Shown: in pieces, positions 1 to 4,934 of the stretch
How the letters are laid out: each line of letters starts with the position of its first letter
Numbering within the stretch: position 1 is the first letter of the stretch
Assembly (NCBI GenBank): GCA_002413095.1
Contig: DHWI01000109.1
Coordinates: forward strand, 2,637-9,750
Origin: Thermoleophilia bacterium UBA5186
GTDB lineage: Bacteria > Actinomycetota > Thermoleophilia > Gaiellales > Gaiellaceae
Length of the DNA stretch: 7,114 nucleotides
Reading direction: 5' to 3'
Notes under the pieces: model-generated
What the model was told of the DNA's origin: nothing
Database searches by the model: none
What the model saw: the letters and a program-made list of their open reading frames with translations, nothing else
Program-made: the position numbers and the translations under genes

Positions 1-21
1 GCGACGTTCCGCCAAAACCTC

Positions 22-627
22 CTAAGTCGTCAGCAGCGCGTCGTTCGCGTCCGCGCGGCCGGGCACGTGCGGCGTGACCACCCAGCCGTTGAACTTTTTG
101 AGGACGTACGGCGCGTTCAATCGCACATCCGTCGTCCCGCCGTGGACGCGGAACGTGCCGCATTGCGGTCCGAGCTTGCCGTTCCGGGTCAGGTAGAGCT
201 CGTAGTAGCCGTTCTTCGGCAGCTGCTTCAGGCCTCGCACCCGCATCACCATCGGCCAGTTGCCGGCGCCGTCGACCTCGAGCACCTGCAGTGACGCGAC
301 CGCCGCGGGGGCGCGGGGCGTGCCGTGCATCTTCACGGTGAACGCGACCGCGGACGACGACCCGCGGTCGTGATGGGCGAGGAGGGAACCGCCTCCAAAA
401 GCGACGAGCAGCAGCGCGGCCGCGATGAGCAGCGTCGCGATGCGGCGCCTGCGTGGCAGGAATCGAACGGTGGCGCCGGTCGCGGGCGGCTCGGCCAACG
501 CGGGCGGCAGCTCCGGCGGGGGCCCGGCGCGCACGAGCAGGTCGTGCGCCAGCCGCAGGCGCGCGCGTTCGTCAGGGGACAGCTCCTCGCCGCCGAGCAG
601 CTCGTCGAAGTCGGGCGGCCGGCTCAC
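22..627 (-). CDS. Membrane anti-sigma factor, RskA-like, 201 aa
   Basis: Predicted to hold the sigma factor encoded just upstream at the membrane and release it on a signal. I chose the GTG at 627, which overlaps the sigma stop codon as GTGA and indicates translational coupling; the frame stays open upstream, but only as antisense to sigma coding. Residues 1-60 are cytoplasmic, with an acidic start (DFDELLGGEELSPDE) and a Pro-rich linker. RRRR at about 59-62 leads into one membrane segment at about 63-83. Residues 90-201 form an outside domain with the pattern GYYELYLTRNGK...CGTFRV and a GWVVTPHVPG tail, resembling the C-terminal domain of RskA-type anti-sigma factors. There is no HxxxCxxC zinc motif, and the cytoplasmic part is shorter than the usual anti-sigma domain. 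The only Cys is C156, outside. The family call rests on the C-terminal domain plus gene order; the nature of the signal is unknown. Confidence 0.82.
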   Translation of the reverse strand: MSRPPDFDELLGGEELSPDERARLRLAHDLLVRAGPPPELPPALAEPPATGATVRFLPRRRRIATLLIAAALLLVAFGGGSLLAHHDRGSSSAVAFTVKMHGTPRAPAAVASLQVLEVDGAGNWPMVMRVRGLKQLPKNGYYELYLTRNGKLGPQCGTFRVHGGTTDVRLNAPYVLKKFNGWVVTPHVPGRADANDALLTT

Positions 628-1169
628 CGCAGCTCCCCTTCCAGCAGGTCGGCGAGCCGCGCGAGCCCGCTCCGCGTGCGGGTCTTCACGGTTCCGAGGG
701 GGATGTTGAGGAACTCCGCCACCTCGCTCTGGGACAGACCGCTCCAGTACGCGAGCTCCAACACCGTTCGCTCGTTTTCGGGCAACTCCTCGAGCGCACG
801 GTGCACGCGCCAGGCGACGAAGGACGATTCGGCCCGGTCCGAAGGGTCGGGATCGCCGGCGGGTGTCTCCGGCAGCTCCGCCGTCGTTTCGGTGCGTGCG
901 CGGGCGCGATCCACGATGGCGTTCCGGGCGACCGCGTACAGCCAGGGCGCGCCCGGACCCCGTTCGGGCTTGTAGCTCCGCGCCGACCGCCACACCGAGG
1001 CGAACGTCTCCTGCACCGCGTCCTCGGCTCGCCCGCGATCGCCAAGCCGCCGGAGCGCGAAGCCGTAGACCGGCCGCGAGAAGCGGCTGTACAGCAGCTC
1101 GAACGCGCCCTGGTCGCCGCCGGCGACGCGCTGGAGCAGCTCGCCGTCGGTCACCGCGTCGGCCTGCAC
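624..1169 (-). CDS. ECF RNA polymerase sigma factor, SigK type, 181 aa
   Basis: Alternative sigma factor of the extracytoplasmic-function class that directs RNA polymerase to a stress regulon. Region 2 covers about residues 22-90 and includes AEDAVQETFASVW (core binding) and APWLYAVARNAIVDRAR (-10 recognition). An acidic/Pro linker follows at about 97-115. Region 4 covers about 118-178, with a helix-turn-helix in GLSQSEVAEFLNIPLGTVKTRTRSGLARL. The IPLGTVKTR pattern and the RskA-like partner suggest the SigK/ECF19 group. Start choice: GTG at 1169 has GAGGA 8 nt upstream and begins just before the usual D-x-E-L-L entry to region 2. An in-frame ATG at 1235 (GGA 6 nt upstream, 10 nt after the preceding stop) would add 22 residues, but those codons have clearly weaker GC at third positions. 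It lies between an SDR gene upstream and its anti-sigma downstream, and such pairs usually autoregulate. Confidence 0.93.
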   Translation of the reverse strand: MQADAVTDGELLQRVAGGDQGAFELLYSRFSRPVYGFALRRLGDRGRAEDAVQETFASVWRSARSYKPERGPGAPWLYAVARNAIVDRARARTETTAELPETPAGDPDPSDRAESSFVAWRVHRALEELPENERTVLELAYWSGLSQSEVAEFLNIPLGTVKTRTRSGLARLADLLEGELR

Positions 1170-1245
1170 GGCCTCGATCCTCGCGGGTCGTGAAGGGGCG
1201 CGCAAGATGCGCGGAATCGTTGCCGCGGCTTCCATCGTCTTTCCA

Positions 1246-1908
1246 TTACGGCTCGCGCTGCCGCCTGGTTTCGCTCAGCAGCCATCCGCCGTCGACGACG
1301 AGCGAGGTCCCGGTGACGAAGTCGGCGCGCGCGAGATAGAGGATCGCGTCCGCGACGTCGTCCGGGGAGCCGACCCGCCCGAGCAGCGTCTCGGCGGCGC
1401 GCCGCTCGACCTCGTCCGGCTCGACGGCCACAGGGCCCGGCGCGATCCCGCACACGCGCGCCTCGGGTGCCAGCGCCCGGGCGAGCACGCGCGTGAGCAT
1501 GGCCTGAGCGGCCTTGGCTGCACAGTGTGGCGCGAAGGAGACCCACGGCTGGTAGGCCGCCACGTCCTCGATCAGCACGAGCAGGCCCCGAGACGCGCGC
1601 AGATGCGAGGCGGCGGCCTGTCCGACGAAGAACGAGCCCTTGGCGGTCGCGCCGAGAGCCGCGTCCCAGTCCTCCTCGGTCACGTCCTCGAGGACGCGCG
1701 GAACGAAGCCGTCGCCGGCCGCGTGCACGACGAGGTCGAGTCCGCCGAGCTCGGTGGCGGCGCGCTCGACGAGGGCGCGAGCGTCTACGGCCCGCGAGAG
1801 ATCCCCATCACGGCGTCCTGCGGCCAGCACGCGGTAGCCCTCCGCCTCGAGCCGGCGCGCGATTCCCGACCCGACCCGGCCGGTCCCGCCTGTGACGAGT
1901 GCGCGCAT
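1246..1908 (-). CDS. Short-chain dehydrogenase/reductase, pteridine-reductase-like, 220 aa
   Basis: NAD(P)-dependent Rossmann-fold oxidoreductase of the classical SDR superfamily; the substrate is not identifiable. The cofactor loop is TGGTGRVGSG (residues 6-15), which follows the TGxxxR(I/V)G form typical of pteridine reductases (PTR1/FolM) rather than TGxxxGIG. HAAG at 62-65 matches the NNAG motif. Where classical SDRs have Ser and YxxxK, this protein has Asp115 and H128-C-A-A-K132. The 13-residue spacing from Asp to the Tyr position is the same as D181/Y194/K198 of Leishmania PTR1, but here the Tyr is His. IAPGPV (155-160) and the C-terminal VTGTSLVVDGGWL are standard. At 220 aa it is slightly short for the family. 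It appears to be first in an operon with the sigma and anti-sigma genes. No Shine-Dalgarno sequence precedes the ATG, but an extended -10 box does, suggesting a leaderless message. It could be a true reductase or a catalytically changed member. Confidence 0.88.
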   Translation of the reverse strand: MRALVTGGTGRVGSGIARRLEAEGYRVLAAGRRDGDLSRAVDARALVERAATELGGLDLVVHAAGDGFVPRVLEDVTEEDWDAALGATAKGSFFVGQAAASHLRASRGLLVLIEDVAAYQPWVSFAPHCAAKAAQAMLTRVLARALAPEARVCGIAPGPVAVEPDEVERRAAETLLGRVGSPDDVADAILYLARADFVTGTSLVVDGGWLLSETRRQREP

Positions 1909-1925
1909 GACGGCCAGCTATACCA
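1908..1925 (-). promoter_or_regulatory. Extended -10 box directly before the SDR start (putative leaderless promoter)
   Basis: On the minus strand TGGTATAGC (1925 to 1917) has the TGn-TATAgc form of an extended -10 element. Only 8 nt separate it from the ATG at 1908, so transcription would begin at or within about two bases of the start codon. No ribosome binding site is present in those 8 nt, consistent with a leaderless mRNA, which is common in Actinomycetota. I see no good -35 hexamer 17-18 nt upstream. The call is inferred from sequence alone. Confidence 0.4.
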
Positions 1926-1975
1926 GTGGTTGTTCGGGCACGGCCAGATCCATTCGGAAGTTGTTAACGGGCGAA

Positions 1976-1994
1976 CGGATCCTGTTCGGATCCG
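1976..1994. repeat. Perfect 7-bp inverted repeat in the divergent intergenic region
   Basis: CGGATCC (1976-1982) and GGATCCG (1988-1994) are exact inverted copies around a 5-nt spacer. A second, nested symmetry CGAAC-N7-GTTCG (1972-1988) overlaps it. The site lies about 70 bp upstream of both the SDR start (1908) and the cupredoxin start (2066), so it could be an operator for either gene. The rest of the 157-bp gap shows an 8-bp direct repeat, ACGGCCAG (1910-1917 and 1940-1947), and no clear plus-strand promoter. Confidence 0.35.
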
Positions 1995-2052
1995 CAACCA
2001 CGGCTCTAGGAGTTCGTTTCAACGGGTACAGGCATCAGGCAGGCACCCGAAC

Positions 2053-2058
2053 GGAGGT
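2053..2058 (+). promoter_or_regulatory. Strong ribosome binding site of the secreted cupredoxin-like gene
   Basis: GGAGGT is a near-perfect Shine-Dalgarno match placed 7 nt before ATG 2066. It decides the start: the reading frame is open further upstream, but only this ATG has such a site and is followed by a signal peptide. Confidence 0.8.
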
Positions 2059-2065
2059 ACTCGAA

Positions 2066-2944
2066 ATGCGCAGACTGCTGCTCGCGCTCGTGATTGGATT
2101 GGCGCTCGCTGTAGCCGGCGCCGCTCCTGCCGCGACCATCTCGGTGAAGATCACCAAGTCCGGCTTCACGCCGAGCTCGGTGACGATCAACTTCGGCGAC
2201 ACCGTGACGTGGCACAACTCGGATTCCGCCGACCACCAGCTCGTCGCGGATGACGGGACGTTCGCGTCCCCGATCCTCAAGGCGGGCAACGACTACTCGT
2301 TCACGTTCAAGCGGGCGGGGACGTTCCGCTACCACGACGCGCTCAAGCCGACGCTGAAGGGCCGCGTGACGGTCAAGGGGCCGCCGCCGTCGGTGACGCT
2401 CGGCGCATCGAACCCGATCGTCACGTACGGCACGCCGGTGACGCTAACCGGCACCGTCAACAACCAGAAGGCCGGCGAGACCGTGACGGTCTACGCCAAG
2501 CCGTATCCGCAGACCTCGCCCGTGCAGATCGCGAGCTTGCTCACCACGACCGGCGGCGGCTTCAGCTACACCGTCACGCCCGAGCTCTTCACCGTGTACG
2601 AGGCGCACTGGAAGAGCGCGGTCTCCGGCAGCGTCACGCTCCAGGTGGCGCCGAAGATGACGCTCAGCGCCCCGCACAACGGCTACTTCAAGACGCAGGT
2701 CAGCGCCGGCTCGCACTCGTTCGGCGGCCGCACCGTCTACCTGCAGCGGTACAACCGCTCGTTCGGGCAGTGGGTCACGATCCGCAGCCTCACGCTCGGA
2801 CCGCTCGGCGGACGGCTGTTCCAGATCAGCGTCCGCGGTCTCCCTCGCGGGAAGAACTCGTTCCGGACCTTCCTCACGGTCAACCAGGCCGGTCCGGGCT
2901 ATCTCTCCTCGCACAGCGGCTCGCAGCCGATCACGCGCCGCTAG
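2066..2944 (+). CDS. Secreted cupredoxin-like protein with Ig-like domains, 292 aa
   Basis: Exported protein of unknown function. Residues 1-23 are a signal peptide ([23 protein letters not shown], a cleavable Ala-rich end, no lipobox Cys). Residues about 24-104 match a plastocyanin/azurin-like cupredoxin: [27 protein letters not shown], then [25 protein letters not shown]. In copper-binding relatives the last part reads YHCxxHPxMxG. Here only the first ligand His (H57) remains, while Cys, His and Met are D91, K94 and L97, so a type 1 copper site is unlikely. Residues about 108-195 ([15 protein letters not shown]...) look like a bacterial Ig-like beta domain, and about 196-292 like a second, diverged one. 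It probably acts outside the cell in binding or in cell-surface structure. It is a single gene; its TAG shares the CTAG with the stop of convergent sodA. No sortase signal or C-terminal membrane anchor is visible. Confidence 0.85.
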   Translation: MRRLLLALVIGLALAVAGAAPAATISVKITKSGFTPSSVTINFGDTVTWHNSDSADHQLVADDGTFASPILKAGNDYSFTFKRAGTFRYHDALKPTLKGRVTVKGPPPSVTLGASNPIVTYGTPVTLTGTVNNQKAGETVTVYAKPYPQTSPVQIASLLTTTGGGFSYTVTPELFTVYEAHWKSAVSGSVTLQVAPKMTLSAPHNGYFKTQVSAGSHSFGGRTVYLQRYNRSFGQWVTIRSLTLGPLGGRLFQISVRGLPRGKNSFRTFLTVNQAGPGYLSSHSGSQPITRR

Positions 2945-3546
2945 CGCACCGCCTCGAATCGCGCCCCGACTGCCTCCCAGTTCACGACGTTCCACCAAGC
3001 GGAGAGGTAGTCGGGGCGGCGGTTCTGGTACGTGAGGTAGTACGCGTGCTCCCAGACGTCGATCCCGAGGAGCGGCGTGTCGGAGTTCATGATCGGCGAG
3101 TCCTGGTTCGGCGTCGAGACGACCGCGAGGCCGGTGCCGTCATGGATCAACCACGTCCAGCCTGAGCCGAAGCGCTTGACGCCCGCGTCGTTCACCTGCG
3201 TTTTCAGGTCGTCGAGGGAGCCGAACGTGTCGTTGATCGCGTCGCCGAGTGTGCCGGAGGGCTCGCCGCCGCCATCCGGGCCCATGATCTCCCAGAAGAG
3301 CGAGTGGTTCGCGTGGCCGCCGGCGTTGTTGCGCACGGCAGCTTGCTTGTCGTCCGGCAGCAGCTCGATGTTGGCGATGATCGCCTCAACCGGGCGGTCG
3401 GCCCACTCGGTTCCCTCGAGCGCCTTGTTCGCGTTGTCCACGTAGGCCTGGTGATGCTTGTCGTGATGGAGCCGCATCGTCTCAGCGTCGATCGTGGGCT
3501 CGAGCGCGTCGTAGTCGTACGGCAGCGGTGGTAGCTGCAGGGGCAT
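2941..3546 (-). CDS. sodA: Superoxide dismutase, Mn type (SodA), 201 aa
   Basis: Converts superoxide to hydrogen peroxide and oxygen. It has no signal peptide, so it is presumably cytoplasmic. The protein is full length and very close to the textbook pattern: [13 protein letters not shown] at the N-terminus, [33 protein letters not shown] and [11 protein letters not shown]. By alignment with E. coli SodA the metal ligands are H27, H81, D163 and H167, and the gateway residues are H31 and Y35. Gly77 together with Gln148 (NQDSP) is the outer-sphere combination of Mn rather than Fe enzymes; metal choice is still an inference. ATG 3546 has AAAGGAG 7 nt upstream. The gene is divergent from a second SOD-family gene across 82 bp and convergent with the cupredoxin-like gene, with which it shares a CTAG stop. 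Confidence 0.97.
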   Translation of the reverse strand: MPLQLPPLPYDYDALEPTIDAETMRLHHDKHHQAYVDNANKALEGTEWADRPVEAIIANIELLPDDKQAAVRNNAGGHANHSLFWEIMGPDGGGEPSGTLGDAINDTFGSLDDLKTQVNDAGVKRFGSGWTWLIHDGTGLAVVSTPNQDSPIMNSDTPLLGIDVWEHAYYLTYQNRRPDYLSAWWNVVNWEAVGARFEAVR

Positions 3547-3551
3547 GATCT

Positions 3552-3626
3552 GGCTCCTTTCGGCCGTTTCCTTCGTTGCCTGCGAGGATATGCTCCGGCC
3601 GCCCAGCTAGCCAGAAGAGAGGAGCC
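3552..3626. repeat. Inverted copies of a ribosome-binding-site segment between the two SOD genes
   Basis: GGCTCCTTTC (3552-3561) and GAGAGGAGCC (3617-3626) are inverted copies with one mismatch in 10 bases. Each contains the Shine-Dalgarno sequence of one of the two divergent SOD genes. Midway lies a near-palindrome GAGGATATGCTC (3584-3595, one mismatched pair) whose AT core could supply a -10 element in either direction. I see no clear -35 boxes. Confidence 0.35.
3617..3624 (+). promoter_or_regulatory. Ribosome binding site fixing the GTG start of the second SOD-family gene
   Basis: GAGAGGAG lies 4 nt before GTG 3629, a slightly short spacing. There is no ATG nearby in frame that would keep the N-terminal residues, so this site supports the GTG start. 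Confidence 0.65.
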
Positions 3627-3628
3627 GA

Positions 3629-4252
3629 GTGGCGACGCTCGTCTATCAGTTCGAAGAGATCACTCCCCGCGAGCTCAAGCCGCAGCTCTATGAGCTCGAC
3701 CGCATCTCGCGCGCGTCCGTCGAGGCGCACTACAAGCTCTACCAGGGGTACGTCGCCAAGCGGAACGAGATCCTCGGCAAGCTCGCCGACGTCGATCTCG
3801 CGAGCGCGAACCAGGTCTACTCGGAGATTCGCGCGCTCAAGGTCGACCTGTCGTTTGCGATCGGCGGGATCAAGAATCACGAGATCTACTTCGAGCATCT
3901 CGGCGGCGACGGCGGTGATCCGAGCGGGCTTGTCGGGCAGCTGATCAAGCGCGACTTCGGCTCGGTGGAGGCGTGGCGCTCCGACCTGAAAGCCACGGGG
4001 ATGGGCGGGCGCGGGTGGGCCTGGACGGCGTACGACTGGGACGAGGGGCGCCTGTTCAATTACATCGGCGACGCGCAGAACACGTTCCCGATCTGGAACG
4101 CGACGCCGCTCGTCGCGCTCGACGTCTACGAGCACGCGTACTTCCTCGACTACCAGACGGATCGCGCGTCGTACATCGACGCGTTCTTCGACAACCTCGA
4201 CTGGGCCACCGTCAACGACTGGGTGTCCAAGTACCAGATCCCGGCGAAGTAG
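3629..4252 (+). CDS. Fe/Mn superoxide dismutase family protein, diverged, 207 aa
   Basis: Second member of the Fe/Mn-SOD family, only distantly similar to its divergent neighbour. The C-terminal domain is well kept: RDFGSVEAW, GRGWAWTAYD, LVALDVYEHAYFLDYQTDR...YIDAFFDNLDW. By alignment the ligands there are D165 and H169, with Gln150 at the Mn-type outer-sphere position. In the N-terminal part, NHEIYFEHLGG supplies H84, but the first ligand motif is EAHYKLYQGYV (32-42). It has one His (H34) where typical SODs have HH, and counting back from Tyr41 puts Ala33 at the ligand position. Either the helix has a one-residue shift and H34 binds metal, or the site is altered. The family's usual N-terminal LPxLPYxYxALEP is replaced by YQFEEITPRELKPQLYEL. 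It is probably cytoplasmic (no signal peptide) and probably an active SOD, but that is less sure than for sodA. GTG start. Confidence 0.9.
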   Translation: MATLVYQFEEITPRELKPQLYELDRISRASVEAHYKLYQGYVAKRNEILGKLADVDLASANQVYSEIRALKVDLSFAIGGIKNHEIYFEHLGGDGGDPSGLVGQLIKRDFGSVEAWRSDLKATGMGGRGWAWTAYDWDEGRLFNYIGDAQNTFPIWNATPLVALDVYEHAYFLDYQTDRASYIDAFFDNLDWATVNDWVSKYQIPAK

Positions 4253-4258
4253 CCGTGC

Positions 4259-4275
4259 CCGGGGTCAGACCCCGG
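4259..4275. repeat. GC-rich perfect hairpin CCGGGGT-CAG-ACCCCGG
   Basis: Seven-base perfect stem with a 3-nt loop in the 40-bp gap between the second SOD gene and plsY, starting 7 nt after the SOD stop. No T-run follows on the plus strand, so it is not a classical intrinsic terminator. It could attenuate read-through, protect the mRNA end, or be one copy of a dispersed palindrome. Confidence 0.5.
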
Positions 4276-4292
4276 ACGTGCCCTAGGGAGCG

Positions 4293-4934
4293 ATGACGCA
4301 CCCGATCGCGACGCTGCTGGCAATCGCCGGCGGCTACCTCGCCGGCTCGATGCCGTTCGGCTACTGGGTCGTGCGTGTCCTCAAGCACGAGGACATCCGG
4401 CGAATCGGCAGCGGCGGGATCGGCGCCACGAACGTCTGGCGCGCGTACGGGCGCTGGTACGGGATCCCCGTCGTGCTCCTGGACACGCTGAAGGGCTTCG
4501 TCCCGGCGCTCCTCGCGGTCATCTTCGTCTCGCACCTCGCGGGAGTCCTCGCCGGCGCTGCCGCAATGCTGGGGCACTGGCGCCCGGTGTTTCTGCGCTT
4601 CGAGAAGGGCGGGAAGATGGTCGCAACCTGCGGCGGCGCGTTCTTCGGTCTCGCGCCCTACGCGGCTCTAGGCGCCGGACTGCTCTGGATCCTCGTGTTC
4701 GTCGTGACGCGCTACGCCTCGGTCGCTTCGTTGGTCGCTGCCCTGTCGCTGCCCGTGCTCGTCTATCTCACCGGGAAGCCCTGGTCGGTCGTCGGCTTCG
4801 CCGCTGCCGCCGCGGGCGCCGTCGTCGTCCTCCACCGCACGAACCTCCGCCGGCTGCGCGCGGGGACCGAGAACCGTTTCGAGCTCAGGCGCCGCCGTAA
4901 GGCCGCGACGCCCGCGCCCCCTACGCCGACGTGA
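4293..4934 (+). CDS. plsY: Glycerol-3-phosphate acyltransferase PlsY, 213 aa
   Basis: Membrane enzyme that transfers an acyl group from acyl-phosphate to glycerol-3-phosphate, the first step of phospholipid synthesis. The three PlsY cytoplasmic motifs are recognisable: SMPFG (19-23), GSGGIGATNVWR (39-50) and KGGKMVAT (105-112), plus HRTNLRRLRAGTENRF (181-196) near the C-terminus. Hydrophobic segments lie at about 3-28, 56-93, 112-138, 142-160 and 165-182. The length is normal. Differences from the common form are Gly42 where motif 2 usually has Asn (GSGNxGATN), Arg97 in GHWRPVF where an aromatic is usual, and an extra Glu before KGGK. The C-terminus adds a basic, Pro/Ala-rich tail. The start at ATG 4293 is preceded by AGGGAG with very short spacing; no better start keeps the first membrane segment. 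It overlaps the convergent folE2 by 14 bp. No plsX is visible nearby. Confidence 0.9.
   Translation: MTHPIATLLAIAGGYLAGSMPFGYWVVRVLKHEDIRRIGSGGIGATNVWRAYGRWYGIPVVLLDTLKGFVPALLAVIFVSHLAGVLAGAAAMLGHWRPVFLRFEKGGKMVATCGGAFFGLAPYAALGAGLLWILVFVVTRYASVASLVAALSLPVLVYLTGKPWSVVGFAAAAAGAVVVLHRTNLRRLRAGTENRFELRRRRKAATPAPPTPT

Noticed and set aside
18..23. AGGAGG on the minus strand overlapping the anti-sigma stop codon, as if a further gene follows
   Set aside because: The 17 bases left before the window edge contain no usable start codon at proper spacing, so it may be chance. A downstream operon gene cannot be judged from here.
1972..1988. CGAAC...GTTCG as an SOS (LexA) box
   Set aside because: The Gram-positive/actinobacterial LexA box needs GAAC-N4-GTTC; here the spacer is 7, so it does not fit.
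1961..2065. A sigma-70 promoter for the cupredoxin-like gene starting with TTGTTA at 1961
   Set aside because: No acceptable -10 hexamer occurs 16-18 nt downstream (GTTCGG, TTCGGA), so I could not support a promoter call.
3482..4135. A 217-codon open frame on the minus strand opposite the second SOD gene
   Set aside because: It is antisense to a clear SOD-family protein and overlaps sodA's start; no recognisable domain or ribosome binding site.
4253..4292. Intrinsic terminator between the second SOD gene and plsY
   Set aside because: The hairpin is real, but no T-run follows it on the plus strand, so it is recorded as a repeat only.
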